From positions 28,865 to 92,864 of the forward strand of contig JAOFXR010000007.1 of the NCBI GenBank assembly GCA_028047635.1: a stretch of 64,000 bases of DNA, written 5' to 3'. Both the position numbers and the translations under genes were made by a program. Source of the DNA: Verrucomicrobiales bacterium (lineage in GTDB: Bacteria > Verrucomicrobiota > Verrucomicrobiia > Verrucomicrobiales > DEV007). This document shows positions 25,709 through 34,967 of this stretch, piece after piece; position 1 is the stretch's first letter; the number at the start of each line of letters is the position of its first letter. The notes beneath the pieces are model-generated. The model saw nothing but the letters and a program-made list of their open reading frames with translations, did not search any database and was not told the DNA's origin.

Positions 25709-27130
25709 CTAGGTCAAAATTGGCTTGATGACATTGCCTCCCACATCCGTTAAACGGAAGCGACGTCCGTTGTATTCGTAGGTGAGTTTCTTATGGTCGA
25801 ATCCTAGCTGATGCAGAATTGTCGCGTGGATATCGTTGACGTGCGCTTTGTCGACGGCGGCGTGATGACCGATTTCGTCGGACTCACCGTAGCTGACGCC
25901 GCCTTTGATTCCGCCTCCTGCCATCCAGGTCGTGAAACAATGCGGATTGTGATCTCGTCCGGGCTTCTTGGATTTTTGCGATAGGGGAAGCCGACCGAAT
26001 TCTCCGCCCCAAATAACAAGGGTGTCTTTGAGCAATCCCCGCTGTTCGAGATCCTCGAGGAGACCTGCAATCGGCGTATCCGATTCGCCGGCGAACTGAC
26101 TGTGGTTTCCTTTGATGTCACTGTGGCCATCCCAGCTGCGTTGGTTCTCCATTCCGCCGGAATAGATCTGCACGAATCGAACCCCGCGCTCGACCATGCG
26201 TCGGGCGGTCAGGCATTGACGGGCAAAGTGATCGCAGTGCTTTTCCCCGACACCGTAGAGCTTCTTGATGTGCTCGGGTTCACGATCGATGTCGAAGGCT
26301 TCCGGTGCGGCGTTCTGCATTCGATAGGCTAGTTCGAAGCTTTTGATACGGGCTTCCAGTTCGGCGTCAACCGGGCTCCCGTTTAGCTTTTTCATGAGCG
26401 CGAGCTGGCGTTGCTGCTGCTCGATGTTCATGTGTCCCGGCCGGCTGAGATTGTCGATCGGAGCTCCTTTCGGCTTGAGCCAGGTCCCTTGATAAACGCT
26501 TGGCAAAAATCCTGCGCCCCAATTCGCGGCGGAACCTTTGGGGAGGCCGCGATCGAGAGGATCTGACATGACGACAAAAGCAGGCAGATCCCGGCTCTCG
26601 CTGCCAAGTCCGTAAGTGACCCACGATCCCACGCAGGGAAGTCCCATACGAGGCTGCCCGGAATTCATCATGAAAAGTGCGGGACTGTGATTATTCGATT
26701 CGGTGTGCCCGGAGTGGATAAATGCCATCTTGTCGACGTGCTCGCCGAGTTTGGGAAAGATCGATGAAACCATTTTTCCGCATTCACCCCGGGGCGCGAA
26801 TTCAAAAGGGGACTTCATGAGCGGACCAACCGACTTGGAGAAGAAGCCTGTTTCTTTATCAAATCCTTCGAGTTCCTGTCCGTCGACTTTCGCCAACTCA
26901 GGTTTGTAGTCCCAGGTGTCGACCTGACTCGGGCCGCCATTGATAAAGAGCCAAATCACGGACTTCGCTTTACCATCAAAATGCGCCTTCTTGGGAGCCA
27001 GAGGATCGGAGGCATCTTTCGCGAGGAGACCTTCCTGTGCGAGCATGCTGGCGAGACCGACGCTTCCGAATCCTGCTCCGGCTCGCTGCAGTAAATCACG
27101 ACGTGAAAACAGATCAGAATAAGGATTCAT
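25709..27130 (-). CDS. DUF1501 secreted protein, PSD1 partner (pair 2)
   Basis: A 473-aa DUF1501 protein with a twin-arginine-like start (Ser-Arg10-Arg11-Asp-Leu-Leu-Gln-Arg, then a Gly/Ala/Leu stretch), so Tat export is likely. Conserved blocks include Asn-Gly-Gly-Pro-Ser-Gln-Val-Asp, Trp-Gly-Ala-Gly-Phe-Leu-Pro, Arg-Gly-Val-Arg-Phe-Val-Gln and Trp-Gly-Gly-Glu-Phe-Gly-Arg, and it ends with the Asp-Ile-His-Ala-Thr-Ile-Leu-His-Gln-Leu-Gly block. Its ATG overlaps the PSD1 stop in an ATGA. Compared with pair 1 it has a longer middle region around Ile-Tyr-Ser-Gly-Gly-Met-Glu-Asn-Gln, as in another DUF1501 subgroup, so the two pairs are probably separate acquisitions or old duplicates rather than recent copies. 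Confidence 0.92.
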   Translation of the reverse strand: MNPYSDLFSRRDLLQRAGAGFGSVGLASMLAQEGLLAKDASDPLAPKKAHFDGKAKSVIWLFINGGPSQVDTWDYKPELAKVDGQELEGFDKETGFFSKSVGPLMKSPFEFAPRGECGKMVSSIFPKLGEHVDKMAFIHSGHTESNNHSPALFMMNSGQPRMGLPCVGSWVTYGLGSESRDLPAFVVMSDPLDRGLPKGSAANWGAGFLPSVYQGTWLKPKGAPIDNLSRPGHMNIEQQQRQLALMKKLNGSPVDAELEARIKSFELAYRMQNAAPEAFDIDREPEHIKKLYGVGEKHCDHFARQCLTARRMVERGVRFVQIYSGGMENQRSWDGHSDIKGNHSQFAGESDTPIAGLLEDLEQRGLLKDTLVIWGGEFGRLPLSQKSKKPGRDHNPHCFTTWMAGGGIKGGVSYGESDEIGHHAAVDKAHVNDIHATILHQLGFDHKKLTYEYNGRRFRLTDVGGNVIKPILT

Positions 27131-30100
27131 GGCAGGTAAACAAATTCGTTAAGGCTGAAGAGGACTTGGCAGAGATCGGCGAGGGCAAGTTGTTGGCTGT
27201 TTTTCACGCTATTGTAGGACGCGGATTGCGCGGCGATGAACTCGCGGTTGTTTTGAAGTTCTTCCTCGTTTGGCCCACGACTGACCGTTCGCAGGTAAAG
27301 TTCGCGAATCGCATCGTCAGGATTTTTTGCGGCCACTTCGGCGGCGAGTAATCGCGCCCACTTGATGACTTCAGCGTTATTCATGAACAGCAGTGCCTGC
27401 GGCGCGATGGTCGTGCTTGGGCGGCTGCCCTGACTAGCGAGTGGCTCGGGCTGGTCAAAAATCTGCATCATCGGAACGAGTCGGCTTCGCTTGATCATGA
27501 AATAGACACTGCGTCGTTGCTGACTCTCATTCAGAGTTCCCGGTCCATACATTGTTGTGTCCAGTTGGCCGGCGGCTGACAAGATTGAATCGCGAACAAT
27601 CTCTGCTTCGAGACGGCGTGGAGTGAACCTCCAAAGAAACTGATTATCCGGATCGATCGTCGCTTTCTCCGGCGATGAGGCACTGCTCTGTTGCCAGGTC
27701 GAGCTGAGGAGGATGTCACGGTGAAGCGCCTTGATATTCCAACCATTGGCGATGAAACGTCGGGCCAAATAATCGAGCAGTTCAGGATGAGACGGCAAGG
27801 TTCCTTGAAGTCCAAAATCATTTGGTGTCGCCACGATGCCGCGACCGAAGTGATGATGCCAGATCCGATTTACGGCGACTCGAGCGAGAAGATGTCCCGC
27901 GCCATTCTCGGCATCGGTAATCCAGTTGGCGAGGCCATGGCGATGGTAAGTGGTGCGCTTCCAATTTGACGGGGGAGCCTCGCGCCAGTCAGGAGTCGAC
28001 TTATCGTTGCGCATTAAGACCTGAAGAAAACCGGGTTCAGAGACCGCCAGTTTCTGGTTGGGATCGCCTCGATTCAGTAAATGCGTCTCCGGATAAAAGT
28101 GAGGAAAGCCGCGTCCATCCGCATGGTGTTTCGTCGGCGGAAATCCTTCACTGGTTACCTGCACTTTGGTCATGTCGGGCTGCGGTTTTGCGGCGAGTGA
28201 TTCACGGACCACCGCATCGAATTTGTTCCATTTCGCATCTGATTTTGCAAAATGGGGGAATAGTGTTTTCCGGTGTTCCGGCGTCAATACACCAGTAAGT
28301 AATGCTGCCTGGGCTTCGGTCAGTGCTTCTGATTTTCCTCCCCCGACAGCAACGGCTGGGTTTTCCGCTGCGCTCACAGACAGGCGAAATTTCCCGAGGC
28401 TATGCTGCCCGTTGTTGGCGAAGCGCAGTTCAAAGTTGAGTGAGTTTCCGCTTTTCAGCGTCAATGGTTTCTCCAGTTTGAACACAGCTGCTTGATCTAT
28501 CCCAATCCCGCCAGCATCCACTGCCCAACCGGTTGCATCGACATTGCTATCGAAAGCCGAAGCGACCGACAGGTTTTGCGTATTCTGCTGATGGGTCGCT
28601 TCCGCTGAAACGATTTTCAACGGTTGCTTCTTGTCTTCGGCTTCTACGACGAGGACTTTTAAATTGCTCAACGCGAAATTTCCGTTTCCGGCTCTGCCGG
28701 GGCCGTTGCGTTTCATTGACAGATCAGTCAATGCTTCGATTCGAACGAACTGGATATCCTTGAGCTGCGTGTTCGTCTTTACGAGGTAAGTTTCTTTCGC
28801 AGGAGTCTTCCCGGTCGCGAAGATGGCGCCGTCGTCCTGTTGTGTGAGCGTCGTGGCGCGCTGGCTGGATTCCGCCCCGGTCACGTTCAGCATTGTCCAG
28901 TCGCTCTCAGAAACCATCGTAGCGGCATCGGTTTTGGTCCACTCGTTGAATGCCTTGATGACCTCAGGTTTTGACTCATAAACAGACTTTTTTGAAACGA
29001 GCTTGGAATGTCCTGTCTCCCATGTTTCAGAAGCTTTACGGTAGCCGTCGGGATCAAGCTCGATATCAATTTCGCTGCGGATCGTTTTGGTGAAGGTGGA
29101 GGCAAACCGGTAGTAATCTTTCACCGGGATTGGATCAAATTTGTGATCATGGCATCGCGCACAGCCAATCGTCAGTCCCAGCATCGCTGTGCCTGTGGTT
29201 GCAGCCATGTCATCCAGTTCATCGTAGCGAGCGCTCTCGAATTCCTTTTCGGTAAGCTGAGTCGGAAAGACACCGGCTCCCAAAAATCCCGTCGCCATCA
29301 TCGCGAGGGGATCATCAGGGGCAATCTCATCTCCGGCTAACTGGTAGCGGACGAATTGATTCCACGGCATGTCAGCATTGAGTGCTTTGATCACAAAGTC
29401 GCGGTAGTGGTAGGCGAACTTTCGATCGTAGTCCTGCTCGAAACCGTGGCTCTCCCCGAAGCGAGCCGCATCAAGCCAGTGTCGCGCCCAGCGTTCCCCG
29501 TAGTGAGGGCTTGCGAGTAATTGATCGACTAAATCTGCATGGGGCATCGCCAGTGCCGCTTTCAATTGCTCCGGAGTGGGCGGCAACCCGATCACATCAA
29601 GATAGGCCCGGCGAATGCGAGCGTGTTCACTCGCGGGAGGATTTGGTGCGAGCTTGTTTTTATCAAGCGTTGCGAGGACAAATTGATCGATCTCAGTCCT
29701 CGCCCAATCGTCATCGCCAGCGGGGGGCGTATCAAGTGCCAGGGGCTTGAATGACCAGAACTCGCGGTCGCTGTCGGTTACTCGCATCTCCTCCGGCCTG
29801 TCGGTTTTTTTCTCAAGCAACGGTTTATCGTAAGGAGCACCCAGCTCAATCCATTTTTGAAAATCTGCGATCAGTGGGTTCGATAGCTTGTCCTTTTTGG
29901 GCGGCATCTCCGGTTCCTCTTCATGCTTGATCAGCGCGAGAAGGAAACTGTTTTCCGGCTTTGCCAAATCAATGGCGTCACCGGTATCGCCGCCTTTGAG
30001 AAGTAACTCCCGTGAGGAAATGTCGAGACCGGACCGAATTTTCTCGTCGCCGTGACATTTCAAGCAACTCTCAATCAAGGCCGGACGAATCGATTTTTGA

Positions 30101-30207
30101 AAAAGCCCGGTTCCTGCCTTCATCCGCTCGGCATGACTGGTTGGCAGCTCCTGGGCCGTGATCGCCGAAGAAACAAAGATCGAGAGAAGTAGAAATAGTT
30201 TACGCAT
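27127..30207 (-). CDS. PSCyt1-DUF1549-DUF1553 (PSD1) secreted protein (pair 2)
   Basis: A 1026-aa secreted protein with signal peptide (MRKLFLLLSIFVSSAITAQ). The PSCyt1 heme motif is Cys48-Leu-Lys-Cys51-His52. DUF1549 lies at about 165-375 and includes Tyr-Gly-Glu-Arg-Trp-Ala-Arg-His-Trp-Leu-Asp-Ala-Ala-Arg-Phe and a second Cys-x-x-Cys-His (Cys-Ala-Arg-Cys-His-Asp-His). A middle beta-sandwich-like region (about 420-640) separates this from DUF1553 (about 730-985). The 4-nt ATGA overlap with DUF1501 matches operon use of the pair. No regulator gene sits next to it, unlike pair 1. It is probably periplasmic or outer-surface; partner and reaction are unknown. Confidence 0.93.
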   Translation of the reverse strand: MRKLFLLLSIFVSSAITAQELPTSHAERMKAGTGLFQKSIRPALIESCLKCHGDEKIRSGLDISSRELLLKGGDTGDAIDLAKPENSFLLALIKHEEEPEMPPKKDKLSNPLIADFQKWIELGAPYDKPLLEKKTDRPEEMRVTDSDREFWSFKPLALDTPPAGDDDWARTEIDQFVLATLDKNKLAPNPPASEHARIRRAYLDVIGLPPTPEQLKAALAMPHADLVDQLLASPHYGERWARHWLDAARFGESHGFEQDYDRKFAYHYRDFVIKALNADMPWNQFVRYQLAGDEIAPDDPLAMMATGFLGAGVFPTQLTEKEFESARYDELDDMAATTGTAMLGLTIGCARCHDHKFDPIPVKDYYRFASTFTKTIRSEIDIELDPDGYRKASETWETGHSKLVSKKSVYESKPEVIKAFNEWTKTDAATMVSESDWTMLNVTGAESSQRATTLTQQDDGAIFATGKTPAKETYLVKTNTQLKDIQFVRIEALTDLSMKRNGPGRAGNGNFALSNLKVLVVEAEDKKQPLKIVSAEATHQQNTQNLSVASAFDSNVDATGWAVDAGGIGIDQAAVFKLEKPLTLKSGNSLNFELRFANNGQHSLGKFRLSVSAAENPAVAVGGGKSEALTEAQAALLTGVLTPEHRKTLFPHFAKSDAKWNKFDAVVRESLAAKPQPDMTKVQVTSEGFPPTKHHADGRGFPHFYPETHLLNRGDPNQKLAVSEPGFLQVLMRNDKSTPDWREAPPSNWKRTTYHRHGLANWITDAENGAGHLLARVAVNRIWHHHFGRGIVATPNDFGLQGTLPSHPELLDYLARRFIANGWNIKALHRDILLSSTWQQSSASSPEKATIDPDNQFLWRFTPRRLEAEIVRDSILSAAGQLDTTMYGPGTLNESQQRRSVYFMIKRSRLVPMMQIFDQPEPLASQGSRPSTTIAPQALLFMNNAEVIKWARLLAAEVAAKNPDDAIRELYLRTVSRGPNEEELQNNREFIAAQSASYNSVKNSQQLALADLCQVLFSLNEFVYLP

Positions 30208-30281
30208 CGAGGGGTGACTTAATTAAAGCCCATCGCGCTGCTTTTTTGGAGCCCGAAATAAGCGCAAATGTGTGAAAACTC

Positions 30282-30962
30282 TCACTTCACCGGAAAATCA
30301 AAGGCCTGGCTAAAGGGGGTATTGCGGAGGGAGTAGTGCCACCATTCTTTGTGATAAGAGGCAAATCCCCCGCGGCTCATGGCAGATCGTAGACGCTGGC
30401 GGTTCGCTCGTTGCGCCGGTGTTACCTGAGATGAGTTGTGAGAAGATTCAGGGCCGAAGTAGTCAAATTTTGTGCCCATGTCGACTTCTCCTTTGCCCAG
30501 TTTTACGAGTGTCAGGTCAACTGTGCTTCCTCGGGAGTGACTGGATCGTCCTGAAATGTATCCGCCGCCGGCGAGGGTTGATTTCTCGATATCGGGATAG
30601 TATTTGGATTTGGTCTTCTGATCGTTCCGGTCGCGGACCCAGCGCATGAAGTGATTGACGGCCCGCTGAGGGCGGTAAGCATCAAAGACCTTGAGGGCGT
30701 AGCCTTGCGTTTTCAGATCCGCTTGCACTTTCTTCAGCGCTTCTGCGGCACGGCGGGTCAGGATGATTTTTTTAGCCTGATAGCCATCCACTTTCTTTCC
30801 CACAAAATTGCTGGAAGTCGCGTAGCGGACGTCCGTTTCGATCGTCGCATCAACGTTCTTCAAATAGACAAAGCCTTCAGGGAGATCCGCGAAAGCGGTG
30901 AGTGGGATGGAAAAGAGGAGCGCTAGGCAGAGGAATCTTTTGAGTCTCGAGAGGGAGGTCAT
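30282..30962 (-). CDS. M15 (VanX/DdpX-like) D-Ala-D-Ala dipeptidase, secreted
   Basis: A 226-aa zinc peptidase predicted to split D-alanyl-D-alanine. The ATG at 30962 begins a signal peptide (to about Phe-Ala-Asp26); an upstream in-frame Met at 30998 would add 12 residues overlapping the dyad and is less likely. Zinc and catalytic residues are visible: Ser-Ser-His142-Ser-Arg-Gly-Ser-Thr-Val-Asp149 and Glu206-Trp-Trp-His209, the usual family pattern. Arg-Pro-Gln-Arg near residue 97 is also typical. Such enzymes recycle peptidoglycan fragments; those in glycopeptide resistance operons come with vanA/vanH-type genes, which are absent here, so resistance is not implied. It is divergent from the symporter, sharing a 151-bp upstream region. 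Confidence 0.9.
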   Translation of the reverse strand: MTSLSRLKRFLCLALLFSIPLTAFADLPEGFVYLKNVDATIETDVRYATSSNFVGKKVDGYQAKKIILTRRAAEALKKVQADLKTQGYALKVFDAYRPQRAVNHFMRWVRDRNDQKTKSKYYPDIEKSTLAGGGYISGRSSHSRGSTVDLTLVKLGKGEVDMGTKFDYFGPESSHNSSQVTPAQRANRQRLRSAMSRGGFASYHKEWWHYSLRNTPFSQAFDFPVK

Positions 30963-30995
30963 GGCAGATGATTTATCAGCTTCAGAGAAGAGATG

Positions 30996-31028
30996 CAACA
31001 GGGTTAAGTCATATACCTAACCCTGTTG
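30996..31028. repeat. Perfect 11-bp inverted repeat, copy 1 (divergent promoter region)
   Basis: CAACAGGGTTA at 30996-31006 is mirrored by TAACCCTGTTG at 31018-31028, with an 11-base centre. The centre keeps GT and AC near its middle (GTCATATAC). A second copy with the same 10-bp core arms lies at 50163-50194. This copy sits between two divergently transcribed genes, so it cannot be a simple shared 3' terminator. It may be an operator for the symporter and dipeptidase, or a dispersed REP/MITE-like element. Confidence 0.75.
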
Positions 31029-31113
31029 GTTTTGGGCTTGTTCCATCGTTATTCCTCAACTGCGGAAGAATTTATTCTTTCACTCGTTTCGCCAAACGAT
31101 CAGGGTAAACGCC

Positions 31114-33234
31114 ATGGATCCTTTTGTTTATCAATATGCTGTGGGCGGGCTCGTCTTTGTCGCAGGATTATTTTTCGCTGGTCGTCAGGGCTACATCGGG
31201 TTTTCCGGCAGTGGATTTCGCAATCTATTGCTGATGTTGGGAGGGATGATGTTCTTTATGGTTCTCCAGGGCTACCTTCAGTATGCGCCCATGAGTGTGG
31301 CGAAAGCGGTTACCTACACCGGAGGCGAAAGGCCAGAGCAATCGATAGGTAAACCGATTGACTTTGGAATCATGGGGATTTACATCGTCATGATTCTACT
31401 GATCGGCACCTGGTTCGGGCGGAGGCAGAAGGGGACGAAAGATTACTTTTTTGGCGGTCAGAGATTCTCATGGTGGATGATTGCTTTCAGTCTCGTCGCG
31501 ACTTTGGTCGGCTCCTATAGCTTTGTGAAATACTCTCAGGCGGCCTATAATTATGGTTTTGCCTCCAGTCAAAGTTATCTCAATGACTGGGCGCTGATGC
31601 CATTGCTGCTGTTTGGATGGCTCCCGATTCTATATTTCTCCCGGATCACGACCGTGCCGGAATATTTTGAAAGGCGCTTTAATCGCAAGGTCCGCCTCGC
31701 CGCCACCGTGGGTGTGCTGGTTTATCTGATCAGTTATGTCGGCGTGAATCTCTACACGATGGGAACGGTGTTTCACCACCTTCTCGGCTGGAACGTGATG
31801 GGTTCCGCCATTCTCATTGCCGGTATCTCGGCCATCTATGTGACTTTCGGTGGGCAGACATCGGTGATCATGACCGATTTATTCCAGGGGGTGATGCTTC
31901 TCTTAACGGGAATCGTTCTCCTTTTTCTGGGAGTCCACTACCTCGGCGGGATTGAGGAGTTTCTGAGCCACATGCCGCGAGAGAACCGTCTTGCCTTCAA
32001 TAATTTCAACGAGGACTCGACGTTTCCTTCGGTCGGTATTTTCTGGCAGGATGCGATGGCAAATTCGGCGTTCTTTTACTTTCTTAATCAGGGCATTTTG
32101 ATGCGCTATATGGCGACAAAGTCGACTAAGGAAGCGCGAAAAGCAGCGATTGCGATGCCTCTGATTCTGATGCCAATCGCGGCCATTGTCGTGGCTTCGG
32201 GTGGTTGGATAGGTCAGTCCTTCGTCCATGCCGGGGTTCTTCCTGAGATGGATCCAAAGAAAGCATTCTACATTACCTCTGAGTTTCTCTCGCACCCCGG
32301 TGTGTTCGGATTAATTCTCGCGGCTTTGACGGCTGCGCTGATGTCCACGGTCGATACGTTGATCACGGCCGTTTCTGCCGTTGTTGTGAATGATATCTAC
32401 AAGCCGCTTATCAAACCCGGTGCCACTGAAAAACAACTCCTGCGCACTGCCCGAATCACTTCCATCGGGGTGACTCTTTTCGGCATTGCCCTGGTGCCGG
32501 TGTTTATGCAGTTCAAAACCATTTACGCCGCTCATGGAGCAATGACGGCGGCGGTAACGCCTCCCCTTGTTGTCGCGCTGATGCTCTCGGTTTTCTGGAG
32601 GCGATTCACGGCGACGGCTGCGCTGGCGACCATTGTGGGAGGATTGTTTGCGATTGGCGTTTCCATTTTTATACCCGAGATCATTCGTCCGATTGCTCAC
32701 GGCGTGCCGATGGATGAGAACTTCCGAGACAACGGTGACGGGCTTTTTGCCGGTGCTAAGCAATACAAATTCATGCGGGCCCTGTTTGGGCTGAGTGTTA
32801 GTAGTATAATCGGTGTAACTGTGACTCTCTTTACCAAGCCTGAATCGAAAGCGAAGCAAGCGGGATTGGTCTGGGGAACAATTAAAGAGGCGATCCGGCA
32901 CTACAAAGGATCAGAGGGAAGTGAGAACGATGCCGCTGATACGCTGGCGATGCCGCGGAAGTCTGAAGTCGAAGCGCCTCTTGAAGGGGAGGGGCGACTC
33001 GCTGTCGTAAATGTGTCGGTGACAGTGATGGCGCGCCTTCGGGCGAAAGTGGGTGACCCTGTTTACATCACGGACACCCGCTGGTGGTTGGGTGGCTTGC
33101 AATCGATGCATGTAGTCATCGGCGGGCAAATCGAAAGCAGTGAGGATGTCGTAGAGTTAGGCCCTGAAACGTATGATATTGTGGTGACTTCCCGGAGGCA
33201 CGGCAAACCACTCAAAGTGGAACGACTTTATTAG
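31114..33234 (+). CDS. Sodium:solute symporter (SSS family) with long N- and C-terminal extensions
   Basis: A 706-aa inner-membrane transporter. Two hydrophobic segments come before the SSS core, which starts around residue 85 (Asp-Phe-Gly-Ile-Met-Gly-Ile-Tyr-Ile-Val-Met). Typical core features are Lys-Asp-Tyr-Phe-Phe-Gly-Gly, Ala-Thr-Leu-Val-Gly-Ser-Tyr-Ser and Val-Pro-Glu-Tyr-Phe-Glu-Arg-Arg-Phe. I count roughly 14-15 membrane segments up to about residue 575. The last about 110 residues are soluble and charged, ending in a small beta-like domain (Val-Gly-Asp-Pro-Val-Tyr-Ile-Thr-Asp-Thr-Arg). It would couple Na+ entry to uptake of a sugar or related solute; the substrate is unknown. It is divergent from the VanX-like gene and ends 13 bp from a convergent phosphatase. 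Confidence 0.92.
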   Translation: MDPFVYQYAVGGLVFVAGLFFAGRQGYIGFSGSGFRNLLLMLGGMMFFMVLQGYLQYAPMSVAKAVTYTGGERPEQSIGKPIDFGIMGIYIVMILLIGTWFGRRQKGTKDYFFGGQRFSWWMIAFSLVATLVGSYSFVKYSQAAYNYGFASSQSYLNDWALMPLLLFGWLPILYFSRITTVPEYFERRFNRKVRLAATVGVLVYLISYVGVNLYTMGTVFHHLLGWNVMGSAILIAGISAIYVTFGGQTSVIMTDLFQGVMLLLTGIVLLFLGVHYLGGIEEFLSHMPRENRLAFNNFNEDSTFPSVGIFWQDAMANSAFFYFLNQGILMRYMATKSTKEARKAAIAMPLILMPIAAIVVASGGWIGQSFVHAGVLPEMDPKKAFYITSEFLSHPGVFGLILAALTAALMSTVDTLITAVSAVVVNDIYKPLIKPGATEKQLLRTARITSIGVTLFGIALVPVFMQFKTIYAAHGAMTAAVTPPLVVALMLSVFWRRFTATAALATIVGGLFAIGVSIFIPEIIRPIAHGVPMDENFRDNGDGLFAGAKQYKFMRALFGLSVSSIIGVTVTLFTKPESKAKQAGLVWGTIKEAIRHYKGSEGSENDAADTLAMPRKSEVEAPLEGEGRLAVVNVSVTVMARLRAKVGDPVYITDTRWWLGGLQSMHVVIGGQIESSEDVVELGPETYDIVVTSRRHGKPLKVERLY

Positions 33235-33247
33235 ACCAAAGTGACTC

Positions 33248-33862
33248 TCAGGGCTGCTGTAATCGTCGTAATTCACCCGTTTCAATGGGATCGAGTGAGC
33301 GATGGTGACGTGGATCCAAATTCTGAAAGGCACAGGTCAGGATCATCGCGACATCGCAATGCGTAACGATGAGGCAAGTGGTGATGTCAGGATTATTTTC
33401 GGCTTCCAGAACTAGATCGCATACTCTTTCGGTGACGCGGTAAACTGACTCCGCATGGCCGGGCACGTTGTCGGGATCGGTTGGGTCAACCGCCCATACT
33501 TCCTTATAATGTTCATCGGAGAGCAATTCGTAGTCACCAAAGTTTCGTTCAACGAGGCGATGATCTGCATCGGGGGAAGTTCCGAGAATTTGTCCGGCAA
33601 TTCCAGCCGTCTCGCGGGTGCGCAGAAACGGAGACATGACGATGTGTAGCGGCGAACCTTCGAGGATTTCATCCCGGGCGCGACGGACAGAGTTTCCTAC
33701 TTCTTCACGTCCAACCTCAGTCAGTCCGTAAGCGGTTTCGGCATTGGCAAGTTGGCTCGCGACAATACAGGCGACATTGGCTTCACTTTGGCCATGGCGA
33801 AGCACAAACCACCTTTTGGTGAGTGGGGCGGCCAGAGGCGCTCGGGAATTTCTGTCGGTCAT
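33248..33862 (-). CDS. Histidine phosphatase (phosphoglycerate-mutase-like)
   Basis: A 204-aa cytoplasmic enzyme of the histidine phosphatase superfamily. The catalytic Arg22-His23-Gly24 appears in Leu-Arg-His-Gly-Gln-Ser-Glu-Ala-Asn, and the second active-site His in Val-Thr-His-Cys-Asp near residue 168. Ser-Pro-Phe-Leu-Arg-Thr-Arg-Glu-Thr-Ala near 105 is the usual phosphate-pocket Arg/Thr segment. It removes phosphate from small molecules or proteins by a phosphohistidine intermediate. The substrate cannot be assigned. Two other small signalling-type enzymes (ADP-ribosylglycohydrolase-like and a Cys-dependent phosphatase) follow within 2 kb. Confidence 0.9.
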   Translation of the reverse strand: MTDRNSRAPLAAPLTKRWFVLRHGQSEANVACIVASQLANAETAYGLTEVGREEVGNSVRRARDEILEGSPLHIVMSPFLRTRETAGIAGQILGTSPDADHRLVERNFGDYELLSDEHYKEVWAVDPTDPDNVPGHAESVYRVTERVCDLVLEAENNPDITTCLIVTHCDVAMILTCAFQNLDPRHHRSLDPIETGELRRLQQP

Positions 33863-34014
33863 TTGAATAGTGTAGCATGCTCACGACTTCATTCATGGGA
33901 GATTTGTTCTCGTAAGACGGCGCCCTCTTTCGATCATTCCTTTTTTTCGAATCCTTGAATGGTGGCAGGAAATAAAAGACGTAAACTTCAGAGCCACTTC
34001 ACGTCTTTTACTTC

Positions 34015-34863
34015 ATGAAATTATTCACTCGTGCCGCCGTCGTTGCTGATGCTCTTAGTTTGGGAGCCCACTGGATTTACGATCAATCTCAAATTGCCTC
34101 TCTTTTCCCGGAGGGCGTCACTGCATTCGCCGATCCTGTGAGCCCCTATCATCCCAATCGTAAGGCAGGAGAACTGACTCATTACGGAGATCAGTGTTTG
34201 ATGCTGCAAGATTCCATTGCGAAACGGAACGGTTTCGCTCTTGATGGTTGGCGTGAGGATTGGCTGACAGGGATGGCCAACTATGATGGCTATCTTGATG
34301 GTGCAACGCGGGAAACGCAGTCAACGGAGGGACGAACGCCTTCCGGTTCCAGTGATCTCGCGGGGGCGGCGCGATTGGCACCGATTCTCGATTTCGAGCT
34401 CTCTCTGGAAGACGCAGTCGACGCGGCACGGGCCCAGACGGCACTGACCCATGGTGATCCATCGGTGGCTGACGCTGCGGAATTTTTTGTTCGTGCAACT
34501 GCTTCGGTGATAAAGGGGGCGGCTATTGATGCTGCTTTTTCTGAAGCGCTCGAAAGCGGGCGTTACGAGGGGATAGACGTTAAGGCTTGCCTCGAGCGGG
34601 CGCGCGAAGCCGCTCAAGGTAATATTGCCCCAATGAAAGTGGCTTCTGATTTCGGCCTGGGCTGCGATGTCTCGGGAGCCTTTCCTTTGGCGCTTTATAT
34701 GGCCCTGCTTCCGGATACTACCTACGCTTCCGTCATAAGCACCAATGCACTCGCAGGAGGTGATAGTTCGGCACGTGGGATGTTGCTGGCGGTGCTTTTT
34801 GCGGCCAGGGAAGCCGAAGCTGGCGCCGCACTTGCCGGGGAGTTGAAAGCAAAGACGGAGTGA
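34015..34863 (+). CDS. ADP-ribosylglycohydrolase-family protein with altered metal motif
   Basis: A 282-aa cytoplasmic protein of the ADP-ribosylglycohydrolase (ARH/DraG) fold. The N-terminus Val-Ala-Asp-Ala-Leu-Ser-Leu-Gly-Ala-His-Trp-Ile-Tyr-Asp resembles the family start Gly-x-x-x-Gly-Asp-Ala-Leu-Gly. The C-terminal family motif Gly-Asp-Thr-Asp-Thr is represented by Gly-Gly-Asp-Ser-Ser-Ala-Arg-Gly near residue 243, so the second metal-binding Asp is missing. It might still hydrolyse an ADP-ribose-like or other N-glycosidic bond, or be a divergent family member with another substrate. It is divergent from the histidine phosphatase and convergent with the dual-specificity phosphatase. Assignment to the fold is confident, activity is not. 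Confidence 0.85.
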   Translation: MKLFTRAAVVADALSLGAHWIYDQSQIASLFPEGVTAFADPVSPYHPNRKAGELTHYGDQCLMLQDSIAKRNGFALDGWREDWLTGMANYDGYLDGATRETQSTEGRTPSGSSDLAGAARLAPILDFELSLEDAVDAARAQTALTHGDPSVADAAEFFVRATASVIKGAAIDAAFSEALESGRYEGIDVKACLERAREAAQGNIAPMKVASDFGLGCDVSGAFPLALYMALLPDTTYASVISTNALAGGDSSARGMLLAVLFAAREAEAGAALAGELKAKTE

Positions 34864-34967
34864 AACCAAAAAGCGACTATGGCGCTCTACCTATCCAGCC
34901 TTGGGCCTTAAACTGAGCGCCGTCGATAAGGTGACGCTGAGTCGGACGCAGAAGAGGCGCGCTCTCT

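Noticed and set aside
30282..30962. Glycopeptide-resistance role for the VanX-like gene
   Set aside because: No vanA/vanH/vanS/vanR-type genes are near; the signal peptide and setting fit peptidoglycan fragment recycling better.
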